Below are positions 39,692 to 47,964 of a DNA stretch of 64,000 nt, piece after piece (within the stretch, counting starts at the first letter, position 1; every line of letters starts with the position of its first letter). The notes beneath the pieces are model-generated. The model was not told where the DNA came from, searched no databases, and was given only the letters and a program-made list of their open reading frames with translations. A program made the position numbers and the translations under genes. The stretch is taken from NCBI RefSeq assembly GCF_028885415.1, contig NZ_CP118527.1:930001-994000 (forward strand), read 5' to 3'. The stretch comes from Streptomyces coeruleorubidus. GTDB lineage: Bacteria > Actinomycetota > Actinomycetes > Streptomycetales > Streptomycetaceae.

Positions 39692-42184
39692 ATGGAGACA
39701 ACATCACGCAGCAGCAGGGCCCTGACGCTCCTGGTCACCAGCCTGGGGTCGTTCATGGTCCTGCTCGACGGGTCCATCATCTTCGTCGCCCTGGGCGAGA
39801 TCCAGAAGGATCTCGGCGCGGAGATCTCGCAACTCCAGTGGACCGTCGACGCCTACACGCTGCCATTCGCCGCGCTGATGCTGACGACCGGCACCTTAGG
39901 AGACCGGCTCGGCCGCAAACGGGTGTTCCTCACGGGGCTGGTCGTCTTCGTCATCGGCTCCGCCCTGTGCGGTTTCACGGACAGCTTCAGTGTGCTCGTC
40001 CTCGGTCGGGTACTGCAGGGGATCGGCGCCGCCGCCATCGAAACCGGAAGCCTTTCCCTGTTGGTGTCGACCTTCAGTGACCCGCCGGGCCGGGCGAAGG
40101 CGATCGGTATCTGGACGGCCGTCTCCGGCGTGGCGCTGGCCCTGGGCCCGCTGTTCGGCGGCGTGCTGATCGAGTCCTTCAGCTGGCACGCGATCTTCCT
40201 GATCAACCTGCCGGTCGGCGTGCTGGCCCTGGTCCTCGGCGTCCGTTGGCTGATCGAGTCGCGGAACCCGGGCGCCGGCCATCTCGACGTCCCCGGCCAG
40301 ATCCTCGTGACCGCTGGTCTGTTCTGCCTGATCATGGGGCTGATCCAGGGCGAGCGAGAGGGATGGGGATCCCCGCTGATCGTCGGCCTCCTGGTCGGAT
40401 CCGTGCTGCTGCTCGGCGCGTTCCTGGCCGTGGAGATGCGCAGCCGGGAGCCGCTGCTGCCGCTCGATCTGTTCCGCAACCGCACCTTCGCGGTGTCCAG
40501 CGTCATCGCGTCGCTGCTCGGATTCATCATCGTCGGCGCGATGTTCTTCATGGCCCAGTACTTCCAGACCGTGCAGACCCATTCGGCGCTGGAGACGGGT
40601 CTGCGTCTGCTCCCGCTGACACTGGGCATCTTCTTCTTCTCGCCGCCGGCGAGCACCATCGCCGGCAAGCTCGGGCCGCGCATTCCGATCATCGTGGGCG
40701 GGGTGCTGGTGAGCGCCGGCTTCCTGCTGCTGATGACGGTGGAGGCGGACTCCGGATTCGGCTCGGTGTGGTGGAAGCTCGGGCTCGTCGGGGGCGGCAT
40801 CGGCTGCATGTTCGCCCCGCTGACGCTGGCCGTGATGGCGTCCACGCCGCCGGAACGGGCGGGTCTGGGCTCCTCGATGATCAACACCACGAGGATCGCG
40901 GGATTCACCGCCGGTGCGGCGGTTCTGGGCACGGTCGTCGTGACCGTGTTCAAGGACAAGGTCGTCGCGGCTCTCACCGATCTGGACGTGGCCAGGGGCG
41001 CCGGCCACCAGATCGCGGAGCGCATCGGCGGATCGGGCGCGAGTGCCGGTCAGGGTGCGGGGGCGATCCCCGATCTGCCCGTCGACCGGGCCGAGTTCAT
41101 CTCGGCGGTGCATCAGTCCTTCGTCGATGCCATCCACGTCGCGTTCCTGATCTGCGCCGGCTGCACGCTCCTCATCGCCGTGCTCGCCGCGGCGCTGATG
41201 ACCCGCGGGCCGGTGTCCGACCCCGTCGCCCTTGCCGGGACCGCGGGCGGTACGGACGGGCCGGACGTCGGGTCGGCCGGTGTTCGGGACGGCAAGGGCG
41301 TTGCCCGCGCCGACACCGCACGGCTGCCCTCGGCGCTCGTCGGGACCGAGTGGCTCGCCGAGCAGCTGGGACGGCCGGGGATCGTCGTCGTCGACTGCAC
41401 GGTGAACCTCCGGCCGCTGCCCGAGGGCGGCGTCGATCTCGGCCCCGGTCACGACGGCTATCTCGAGGGGCATGTCCCGGGCGCCGTCTTCGCCGATCTC
41501 CTCGTGGAACTGGCCGACCCCACCGCGCCCAAGCCGTTCGCCATTCCGTCGGCCGACGTCCTGGCCGCCGCCATCGAGCGGATGGGTATCAGCAACGACG
41601 ACACCGTGATCCTCTACGACCGCGCCCACACGGCGTTCGCGACCCGGCTCTGGTGGATGCTGCGATGGCTCGGCCACGACAACGCCGCCGTGCTCAACGG
41701 GGGCTGGAGGAAGTGGACCGCCGAAGGCCGCCCGGTGAGCAAGGACGTTCCCCAGGTGAGCCGCGGCAGCTTCGCACCCCGGCCCCGTCCCGAGCTGTTC
41801 GTCACCCGTGACCAGGTGCAGGCCGCCATCGACGTCCCCGGCGTCTGCCTCGTCAACGCGTTGTCACCCGAACAGCACGCCGGCCACATCCCGGTCGCGC
41901 ACGGCCGCATCGGCCACATCCCCTCCAGCGTCAACGTTCCGGCGGCGGCGCTCCTCGACCCGGACACCGGCTGCTTCCTCCCGGCCCGGCAGCTCACCGC
42001 CAGGTTCGAGGCAGTCGGTGCCACGCAGGCCCAACAGGTCGTCGCCTACTGCGCCGCTGGGGTGGACGCCACCATTGACGCGTTCGCGTTGCAAATGCTG
42101 GGCGTGCGTGACGTCGCTCTCTACGATGACGGCCTCGTGGAATGGAGCGGCGATCCGGCGCTGCCCCTGACCACCACGATCTAG
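39692..42184 (+). CDS. Fusion protein: DHA2-type MFS exporter and two-domain rhodanese sulfurtransferase
   Basis: One uninterrupted frame of 830 residues. Residues 1-510 form a 14-helix EmrB/QacA-type drug:H+ antiporter (FMVLLDGSIIFVALGEIQKD, motif A GTLGDRLGRKRVF, motif C SGVALALGPLFGGVLI). After a Gly/Thr-rich linker (about 515-543), residues 544-830 form a tandem rhodanese: LVGTEWLAEQLGRPGIVVVD, GYLEGHVPGAVFADL, then a second domain with Cys787 in VVAYCAAGVDATIDAFAL, the active-site loop of thiosulfate/3-mercaptopyruvate sulfurtransferases. I know no standard family with this architecture. Codon 69 is TTA (39896-39898), implying bldA dependence. The transporter half probably exports the product; the sulfurtransferase half suggests sulfur transfer or cyanide-like detoxification at the membrane. 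Confidence 0.9.
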   Translation: METTSRSSRALTLLVTSLGSFMVLLDGSIIFVALGEIQKDLGAEISQLQWTVDAYTLPFAALMLTTGTLGDRLGRKRVFLTGLVVFVIGSALCGFTDSFSVLVLGRVLQGIGAAAIETGSLSLLVSTFSDPPGRAKAIGIWTAVSGVALALGPLFGGVLIESFSWHAIFLINLPVGVLALVLGVRWLIESRNPGAGHLDVPGQILVTAGLFCLIMGLIQGEREGWGSPLIVGLLVGSVLLLGAFLAVEMRSREPLLPLDLFRNRTFAVSSVIASLLGFIIVGAMFFMAQYFQTVQTHSALETGLRLLPLTLGIFFFSPPASTIAGKLGPRIPIIVGGVLVSAGFLLLMTVEADSGFGSVWWKLGLVGGGIGCMFAPLTLAVMASTPPERAGLGSSMINTTRIAGFTAGAAVLGTVVVTVFKDKVVAALTDLDVARGAGHQIAERIGGSGASAGQGAGAIPDLPVDRAEFISAVHQSFVDAIHVAFLICAGCTLLIAVLAAALMTRGPVSDPVALAGTAGGTDGPDVGSAGVRDGKGVARADTARLPSALVGTEWLAEQLGRPGIVVVDCTVNLRPLPEGGVDLGPGHDGYLEGHVPGAVFADLLVELADPTAPKPFAIPSADVLAAAIERMGISNDDTVILYDRAHTAFATRLWWMLRWLGHDNAAVLNGGWRKWTAEGRPVSKDVPQVSRGSFAPRPRPELFVTRDQVQAAIDVPGVCLVNALSPEQHAGHIPVAHGRIGHIPSSVNVPAAALLDPDTGCFLPARQLTARFEAVGATQAQQVVAYCAAGVDATIDAFALQMLGVRDVALYDDGLVEWSGDPALPLTTTI

Positions 42185-42197
42185 GAGGGCAGCCGAG

Positions 42198-42539
42198 ATG
42201 GCGTACGACCAGGAACTCGCGGACCGGATCAGAGAAGCCCTCTCCACCCAGAGGCAGGTGCGCGAGGTGAGGATGTTCGGTGCTCTCGCCTTCATGGTCA
42301 ACGGCAGCATGGCGGTCACGGCCGACGCGGACGGCCGCCTCATGGTCCGCTGCGATCCCGACCGGGCCGAGAAGCTGCTGGAACGGGAGGGCGCCGACTG
42401 GGCGGAGATGCGCGGGAAGCCCATGGGCAAGGGCTGGATCGTCGTCGCCGACCACGGCATCGAATCGGACGAGGCCTTCGACGGCTGGATGACGGAGGCC
42501 CTGGACTACAACAGGAAGGTGAGCGGTAGTGACGACTGA
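42198..42539 (+). CDS. TfoX N-terminal domain protein
   Basis: 113 residues, ATG 42198. TfoX_N pattern: ADRIREALSTQRQVREVRMF, GALAFMVNGSMAVTADADGR, MVRCDPDRAEKLLEREGADW, GKPMGKGWIVVADHGI. Stand-alone TfoX_N proteins are common in actinobacteria and have no established function; the competence role of E. coli TfoX/Sxy is not implied. Its 3' end overlaps the next gene by 11 bp. It may be a passenger rather than part of the pathway. Confidence 0.85.
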   Translation: MAYDQELADRIREALSTQRQVREVRMFGALAFMVNGSMAVTADADGRLMVRCDPDRAEKLLEREGADWAEMRGKPMGKGWIVVADHGIESDEAFDGWMTEALDYNRKVSGSDD

Positions 42540-43227
42540 GAAGGGTGCGCAGACCACCCCGCCCTTCGAGGGGTTCCCTCCCGAACTGTTCACCTTCCTG
42601 GAGGGCTTGGAGAAGGACAACTCCAAGACGTACTGGGAGGCTCACCGGGCCGTCTGGGAGGCGTCCGTGAAGGAGCCGGTGAACCGTCTCATGGCCGACC
42701 TGGAGGACGAGTTCGGGCCGCTGCGCACCTTCCGGCCCAACCGTGACGTCAGGTTCTCCCAGGACAAGTCCCCGTACAAGACCTGGGTCGGTGTCACCAC
42801 CAGCGACCGGGCGGTCGGCGGCATCGGCTCCTTCCTCCGGCTGGACGCCGACGGCATGCGGCTGGCGGGCGGGGCCATGGCCCTGGCGCCGGACCAGATC
42901 AAGCGGTTCCGCACCGCCATCGACAGCGGCGAGTCCGCGGCGGAGTTCGACAGCATCCAGCGGCAGTTGGCCGATCAGGGACTGCCGGTGGAGCCGGGCA
43001 TGCAGCCCGTGCTCAAGCGGGTCCCCACCGGCTTCTCTCCCGATCACCCCCGCGGCGAACTCCTGCGCTGGAAAGGCGCGGTGGTCATCAAGGAGCACCA
43101 GCTGGCCGACTGGATGCATCAGCCGCGGGCCATCGAGGCCGTGCGCGAACTCTGGACGGCCACGCGGCCGCTGAAGGAGTGGATCGAGACGCACGTCGGG
43201 GAGAGCGAGGCGCCACGCCGGCGCTGA
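42529..43227 (+). CDS. DUF2461 protein
   Basis: 232 residues from GTG 42529, overlapping the TfoX-N gene. DUF2461 signature: FEGFPPELFTFLEGLEKDNS, KTYWEAHRAVWE, FRPNRDVRFSQDKSPYKTWV, and the LAGGAMALAPDQIKRFRTAI helix. Family of unknown function, usually genomic background in Streptomyces. It could have been captured with the TfoX-N gene between the exporter and the amidotransferase. Confidence 0.88.
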   Translation: MTTEKGAQTTPPFEGFPPELFTFLEGLEKDNSKTYWEAHRAVWEASVKEPVNRLMADLEDEFGPLRTFRPNRDVRFSQDKSPYKTWVGVTTSDRAVGGIGSFLRLDADGMRLAGGAMALAPDQIKRFRTAIDSGESAAEFDSIQRQLADQGLPVEPGMQPVLKRVPTGFSPDHPRGELLRWKGAVVIKEHQLADWMHQPRAIEAVRELWTATRPLKEWIETHVGESEAPRRR

Positions 43228-43318
43228 TCCGGCGCGACGGCGGTACCGAGGGACTCACGCGAGCGGGTGAGCGAGCGGGACTTGCGGGATCTTTCTGCAG
43301 ACCACAGGAGGACGGCAG

Positions 43319-45172
43319 ATGTGTGGCATAACCGGCTGGATTTCGTTCGACCGTGACCTCACCCGCGAGCGGGAGACCCTGGACGCCATGACACAGACCA
43401 TGGCGTGCCGGGGCCCCGATGCCTCCGGCACATGGGTCGATCGGCACGCCGCCCTCGGTCACCGAAGGCTGGCCGTGATCGACCTGCCCGGCGGGAAGCA
43501 GCCGATGACGGTGCGGACCCCGACCGGCGAGGTGAGCCTCGTCTACAGCGGCGAGACCTACAACTTCACCGAGCTGCGGCATGAGTTGGTGCGGCGAGGA
43601 GAACGCTTCGAGACCGCCAGTGACACGGAGGTCGTCCTGCGCGGGTACCTGCGCTGGGGCGAGGCCGTGGCCGAGCGGCTCAACGGCATGTACGCGTTCG
43701 CGATCTGGGATGCACGGGCCCAGAAACTGGTGATGATCCGCGACCGGCTCGGGATCAAGCCGTTCTACTACTACCGCACGGCCGACGGCCTGCTGTTCGG
43801 CTCGGAGCCGAAGGCGATTCTGGCCAACCCGCTCGCCGAGCGCGTGGTCGACGCGGACGGACTGCGCGAGACGTTCTCGTACTGCTTCACTCCCGGGCAC
43901 GCGATCTGGTCGGGCATGCGGCAGGTCGAGCCCGGCACCGTGGTCACGATCGACGTCGCCGGACTTCGGGAGCGCACCTACTGGCGGCTGGAGACCCGTC
44001 CGCACACGGACGACGTGACCACCACCGTCGGACGCGTCCGCGCGTTGCTCGAGGACACGGTGCGCCGACAGCTCGTCGCGGACGTGCCGCGCTGCGTGCT
44101 GCTGTCCGGTGGCCTGGATTCCGGCACGCTCACCGCGTTGTCCGCGGCCCATCTGGGCGACGAGCGGGTGCGGACGTTCGCTGTCGACTTCATGGACCAT
44201 GCGGCGAACTTCAAGTCGGACGACCTGCGGGACACTCCCGACGCGCCCTATGTGAAGGACGTCGCGGAGCATGTCGGTTCGGAGCACGCCGACATCGTGA
44301 TCGGCCCTAGGACACTGGCCGACCCGGAGATCCGACAGGCCGTGATCGGCGCGCGCGACCTGCCGATGACGATGGGCGACATCGACTTCTCGCTGTATCT
44401 GCTCTTCAAGGAGATCCGGCAGAGGTCGACGGTGGCCCTGTCGGGCGAGGCGGCCGACGAGATATTCGGCGGCTACAAGCACATGCACGTCCCCCAGATC
44501 CAGCAGGCCCACGCGTTTCCCTGGATCGCGCTCAACATCGGCGCGTTCGACAAGGACGGCACGGGTCTCAACCCGCAGCTGTGGTCCGGCCTCGGGCTGG
44601 AGGAGTACCGGAAGGACTCGTACGCGAGTGCTCTCGGAGAGGTCGAGCGGCTCGACTCCGGCGACGTCTACGCCTCCGAGGACGACTTCGAGCACCGCAT
44701 GCGGATCATGATCCACCTGCACCTGACCCGGTTCATGCGCTACCTCCTCGACCGGAAGGACCGGCTGAGCATGGCGCTCGGGCTCGAGGTCCGCGTGCCG
44801 TTCTGCGATCACCGGATCGTCGAGTACGTCTACAACACGCCCTGGGCGTTGAAGACCTACGACGGTCGGGAGAAGAGCCTGCTTCGGGGTGCCGTCAAGG
44901 ACATGCTGCCGGAGTCGGTCGTCTGGCGCCCGAAGAGCGCCTATCCCTCCACGCAGGACCCCTATTACGCCCAGGAGCTCCAACGGCAGGCCAAGGAACT
45001 GCTGAGCGACCGCGGCCATGGAGTCTTCGAGTTGATGAACCGGCAATGGCTGGAGAGCGCGACCGGGAAGGACACAGCCGGGATGGACAGGCTGACCCGG
45101 CTGGGTCTCGAGCGAACGTTGGATCTCGCCACCTGGCTCGATGCCTACCGCCCCACGCTCAGGCTCCCCTGA
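43319..45172 (+). CDS. Asparagine-synthetase-like glutamine amidotransferase
   Basis: 617 residues, ATG 43319 behind a strong AGGAGG. After Met removal, Cys2 (CGITGW) is the N-terminal nucleophile of the glutaminase domain. GPDASGTW, LGHRRLAVIDL and YSGETYNFTELR line it. The synthetase domain has the PP-loop LLSGGLDSGTLTAL, SGEAADEIFGGY and DRLSMALGLEVRVPFCDH. All key motifs are intact. AsnB-like proteins in natural-product clusters convert a carboxylate into an amide, through an acyl-AMP made by the same enzyme. Since the PKS chain should leave as an acid, this may install a terminal carboxamide. Last gene of the rightward operon; a hairpin follows. Confidence 0.93.
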   Translation: MCGITGWISFDRDLTRERETLDAMTQTMACRGPDASGTWVDRHAALGHRRLAVIDLPGGKQPMTVRTPTGEVSLVYSGETYNFTELRHELVRRGERFETASDTEVVLRGYLRWGEAVAERLNGMYAFAIWDARAQKLVMIRDRLGIKPFYYYRTADGLLFGSEPKAILANPLAERVVDADGLRETFSYCFTPGHAIWSGMRQVEPGTVVTIDVAGLRERTYWRLETRPHTDDVTTTVGRVRALLEDTVRRQLVADVPRCVLLSGGLDSGTLTALSAAHLGDERVRTFAVDFMDHAANFKSDDLRDTPDAPYVKDVAEHVGSEHADIVIGPRTLADPEIRQAVIGARDLPMTMGDIDFSLYLLFKEIRQRSTVALSGEAADEIFGGYKHMHVPQIQQAHAFPWIALNIGAFDKDGTGLNPQLWSGLGLEEYRKDSYASALGEVERLDSGDVYASEDDFEHRMRIMIHLHLTRFMRYLLDRKDRLSMALGLEVRVPFCDHRIVEYVYNTPWALKTYDGREKSLLRGAVKDMLPESVVWRPKSAYPSTQDPYYAQELQRQAKELLSDRGHGVFELMNRQWLESATGKDTAGMDRLTRLGLERTLDLATWLDAYRPTLRLP

Positions 45173-45179
45173 CAGGACC

Positions 45180-45216
45180 GCCGGGCCGGCCGCACCGAGG
45201 CCGCGGCCGACCCGGC
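45180..45216 (+). terminator. Terminator after the rightward operon
   Basis: 45180-45193 and 45203-45216 pair over 14 bp with one G-T wobble and a 9-nt loop, 7 nt after the amidotransferase stop. Confidence 0.7.
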
Positions 45217-45267
45217 CTGAGGGATCACCGAGCGAGCCCGTGCCCGCCCCTCGCACCCCAGACCGTC

Positions 45268-45430
45268 CGGCCGGACGCCGCCGCAGGCTCCCCCACCGGC
45301 TACGACCCCAGCGACCTGCGGTCGGCCTACGGCCTGCCCTCCGCCGCCTCCGCCAACGGCTCCGGCAGGACCATCGCCATCGTCAACGCCTACGACGCCC
45401 CGAACGCCCAGTCGGACCTGGCCAACACCC
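45268..45430 (+). pseudogene. S53 (sedolisin) peptidase fragment
   Basis: Reads PTGYDPSDLRSAYGLPSAAS then ANGSGRTIAIVNAYDAPNAQ SDLA, the propeptide/catalytic junction of sedolisin-type secreted peptidases, where the mature domain begins with GYGPxDLxxAY and GxTVAIVDAYDDP. It lacks a signal peptide upstream, and it is cut after about 55 codons exactly where the IS110-end-like sequence begins. No catalytic Glu-Asp-Ser remain. Confidence 0.65.
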
Positions 45431-45523
45431 ACGACAGTCAGGCTCTGATGCCCCTGTCCGGGCGTCCCGCCGATCCGCTCGACCGCGGGCCGCATCGACG
45501 CCGGCCGACCAAGCTCCACGGTC
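45431..45523 (+). repeat. Orphan copy of the IS110 right end
   Basis: The last 22 bp (45502-45523) are identical to 13056-13077, and the ~70 bp before them align with 12990-13055 at lower identity; orientation is the same. At 13 kb this sequence is the non-coding right end of an intact IS110 element. Here no transposase is present. It interrupts two host fragments, the S53 relic and a membrane-protein-like fragment. Confidence 0.6.
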
Positions 45524-45651
45524 GTATGAACTACGTATCCACGCCGCCAGGGCAAAGACGACGGCACTCACGGGGCGAGCGGCGTCCAGCGGCTCCTGCA
45601 TGCCGGCCACCATGCAGGCGAAGCCGGTGCCCCACCAACCGGCACACCGCA
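45524..45651 (-). pseudogene. Short membrane-protein-like fragment
   Basis: On the minus strand one frame reads CAGWWGTGFACMVAGMQEPL then DAARPVSAVVFALAAWIRSS before meeting the IS-end sequence at 45523. The hydrophobic pattern suits an N-terminal or last helix of a small membrane protein. Family not recognised. Confidence 0.3.
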
Positions 45652-46140
45652 TCATTCCGAAGAAACGCGAAACTCGAATTCGGGACGGTCCCACGGCACG
45701 GCGGGCGGATTCGCGAGCGCGGTCCCGGTCCGCACTGCACCAACGCGGTGGTAGAAGTCCTCGGCGGGAAGATGCGACACGACCTTGACACGGTCGAGCC
45801 CGGCGGCACGGGCCTCGGACTGCATGTGCGCGACGAGCAGCCGCCCAATACCCCGTCCTTGCGCTTCGTCGGCGACGAACAGCAGGTCGAGCTCCGGTGG
45901 AGCGAGGACGAGCGAGTAGAACCCGAGGACCCGGCCTCCATGCTCGTCGGCGCCGACGGCCACAAAGGCGCGGTGGGCCTCGATGTAATCAGGACCGACC
46001 CGGTAGCCCGCGACTGCGGCTGCGTACTTACCCTCGTAGGCGCCTGAGCCACGCACGAGCCGCGTGAGCCGTTTGGCATCCCGCGCGACGGCCCTCCGTA
46101 TCGTGATCGGCCGGCAGACCGGGGAAGTGCGTGACCTCAT
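45652..46140 (-). CDS. GNAT-family N-acetyltransferase
   Basis: 162 residues from ATG 46140. GNAT motif A/B reads LDLLFVADEAQGRGIGRLLV then AHMQSEARAAGL, giving the R/Q-x-x-G-x-G/A acetyl-CoA loop (QGRGIG). VLGFYSLVLAPPELDLLF forms the preceding strand. The C-terminus is DFYHRVGAVRTG. It resembles the GNAT partner of TacA-type toxin pairs in size, but no antitoxin precedes it; upstream there is an IS5 relic. Acceptor unknown. Confidence 0.8.
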   Translation of the reverse strand: MRSRTSPVCRPITIRRAVARDAKRLTRLVRGSGAYEGKYAAAVAGYRVGPDYIEAHRAFVAVGADEHGGRVLGFYSLVLAPPELDLLFVADEAQGRGIGRLLVAHMQSEARAAGLDRVKVVSHLPAEDFYHRVGAVRTGTALANPPAVPWDRPEFEFRVSSE

Positions 46141-46605
46141 CGGGAGAGTATTTCGCACCGGAGAACGCCTTCGTGCGGCGGGTCGGCTGCTCGGGCAGGC
46201 GTTCCTGCACCGCTCCCGGGGGCCACTGGTCCAGGCCCCGATCGACCACGGCGCTGCCGCGTCGCCCGCCAGCGGCAACTGGACGCCCGAACCGCCGCGG
46301 AGGAGCCGGAGAACGGAGTGGTCGACGGCTGCTTCTGCTGGGCCCGCCGCAGCGACAGCCAGCCTGTGCAGGACGACTTCGGGCTGGCCTCGAGCGTCCG
46401 AGCACCGTGATCGGCGCGCTCGCCGGAGTGGGCCGCCCCCTTTTGAGTGCTCCGGCGGCGTGCTGGTGGGCCCGCACGACCGTGGAGTCCACCGAAACCG
46501 TCCAGTCGATGTCGTCATCGGCGTCCGCCGCCGCCAGGACGGCGGCGAGGATCATCTCCCAAGTGCCGTCGACGGCCCCCCATCGAAGAGACACGCGCTA
46601 GAGGC
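46141..46605 (-). pseudogene. IS5-family transposase relic
   Basis: The segment begins LRWGAVDGTWEMILAAVLAA then ADADDDIDWTVSVDSTVVRA HQHAAGA, matching the DDE domain start (Asp in SVDST) of Streptomyces IS5-type transposases. After ~45 codons the frame breaks. Further pieces such as the GLPADH-like motif appear in other frames up to the GNAT start, and the 3' half is scrambled. Its outer end overlaps the last codons of the neighbouring P450 gene. Confidence 0.7.
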
Positions 46606-47964
46606 CGACCCCGGCTCGGGACGGTTCCGGGGGCGGACGGTCATCCGCAGCGCGCGCGGCCGTACGGTGAGCCGGGCGACCTGGCGGATGACCTGGCCCT
46701 CGGCGAGTTCCAGCCGTACCGAACGCAGCATCGTCGCGAGCGCCGTGACCATCTCGGTGAGGGCGAAACGGTCCCCCATGCACTTGTGCTTGCCCTCCCC
46801 GAAGGGCAGGAACGCGCCCGGCGGAAGCTCCTGCGCGGCGTCGTTCCACCGGTCCGGGTCGAAGGTGAGCGGGTCGGGGAAGCGCTCGGGGTCGCGGTGC
46901 AGGGCGTGCTGGCAGTAGGCCAGTTCGGTGCCGGCGGGCAGCGTCCACTCGCCGAGCCGGGTCTCCTCGGTGGTACGGCGGGTGACCAGCCAGCCGGGGT
47001 GGTGCAGCCGCAGGGTCTCGGTGATCACCCGGTTCAGGTACGGCAGCCGGGTCACGTCGTCGAAGGCGACCGGCCGTCCGCCGAGGACCTCGTCCAGTTC
47101 GGCCAGGACCCGGGCCTCGATGCCGGGGTGGCGGGCGAGTTCGTACAGGGTCCAGGACAGCACCGACGCGGTGGTCTCGGTGCCCGCCACGGCCAGGGTG
47201 AGGATCTCGGAGCAGATCTGATCCCCGGTCAGCGGCTCGCCGGTCTCCTCGTCGACGGCGCGCAGCAGCATGGAGAGCATGTCCCCGGTGTCGTGCCCGG
47301 AGGCCTGCAGTTCGTCGACGGCGGTGTTGATGGTGGCGCGTACGCCGGCCCGGGCCCGGTCGAAGCGGCGGTTGAAGGGCAGCGGCAGGCGCTCGGCCCA
47401 GTCGGGCAGCATCATGCGCACACCGACGTCGTTCATCACCACCGACAGGTCGCTGCGCAGTCGTCGGAAGACGGCGTCGTCGAGGCTGCCGGAGAACACC
47501 GTCTTGGCCAGCATGTCGAGGCTCAGCCCGACCATCGCCTCGCGTACGTCGAGGGCCCGCCCGGGCTCCCAGCCGGCGACCGTGGCCGTCACCTCGGCGC
47601 GCATGATGTCGACGTACCGGCTGATCTCGGTGTGGGCGAACGCCGGTTGCACCTGGCGACGTTTGCGTACGTGAGTCCGGCCGGTGGCGGTGACGACACT
47701 GTCACCCAGCAGTTGGCCCAGCTTGTCGTAGAGTCGGCCCTTGTCGAGGGTGGGCGCCAGGGCCTTGAGCATCTGGTGGATCAGGGCCGGGTCCTGGACC
47801 ACGACGGTGCGCGTCCCGGGTTGCAGGACGATCTCGACGAGTGGTTCCCGTGTCTCGCGCAGCGAGTCGATGAAGCCGAGGTTGTCGCGCATTTTCAGAG
47901 CGTGGCCGATGAACGGAAACGATCCTGCGGCCCGAGGTATGGGGGGAGGCGCAGTGGACGTCAC
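46552..47964 (-). CDS. Cytochrome P450 with IS-derived C-terminal tail
   Basis: 470 residues from GTG 47964 (AAGGGA upstream). P450 landmarks: oxygen-binding helix I LAVAGTETTASVLSWTLYEL, ExxR in ITETLRLHHP, the PDRWND meander and heme loop LPFGEGKHKCMGDRFAL with the ligand Cys395. Membrane anchor absent, as usual in bacteria. It is similar in style to terpene- or fatty-acid-oxidising CYPs such as pentalenene oxidase, but the substrate is unknown. The final ~14 residues (ACLFDGGPSTALGR) are encoded by the start of the IS5 relic, so the native stop was lost and replaced. The core should still fold. No ferredoxin or reductase is adjacent. Confidence 0.88.
   Translation of the reverse strand: MTSTAPPPIPRAAGSFPFIGHALKMRDNLGFIDSLRETREPLVEIVLQPGTRTVVVQDPALIHQMLKALAPTLDKGRLYDKLGQLLGDSVVTATGRTHVRKRRQVQPAFAHTEISRYVDIMRAEVTATVAGWEPGRALDVREAMVGLSLDMLAKTVFSGSLDDAVFRRLRSDLSVVMNDVGVRMMLPDWAERLPLPFNRRFDRARAGVRATINTAVDELQASGHDTGDMLSMLLRAVDEETGEPLTGDQICSEILTLAVAGTETTASVLSWTLYELARHPGIEARVLAELDEVLGGRPVAFDDVTRLPYLNRVITETLRLHHPGWLVTRRTTEETRLGEWTLPAGTELAYCQHALHRDPERFPDPLTFDPDRWNDAAQELPPGAFLPFGEGKHKCMGDRFALTEMVTALATMLRSVRLELAEGQVIRQVARLTVRPRALRMTVRPRNRPEPGSASSACLFDGGPSTALGR

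Noticed and set aside
42198..42539. Competence regulator TfoX/Sxy
   Set aside because: Only the N-terminal domain is present and the neighbourhood has no competence genes; called a TfoX-N protein of unknown role.
14852..45172. Neocarzilin cluster (chlorinated polyenone)
   Set aside because: From memory, that pathway uses three PKS genes with four modules. Here there is a single one-module PKS plus four DUF1702 genes. A distant relation in chemistry remains possible.
45652..46140. TacT-like toxin of a toxin-antitoxin pair
   Set aside because: The GNAT protein has suitable size, but no RHH antitoxin gene precedes or follows it.
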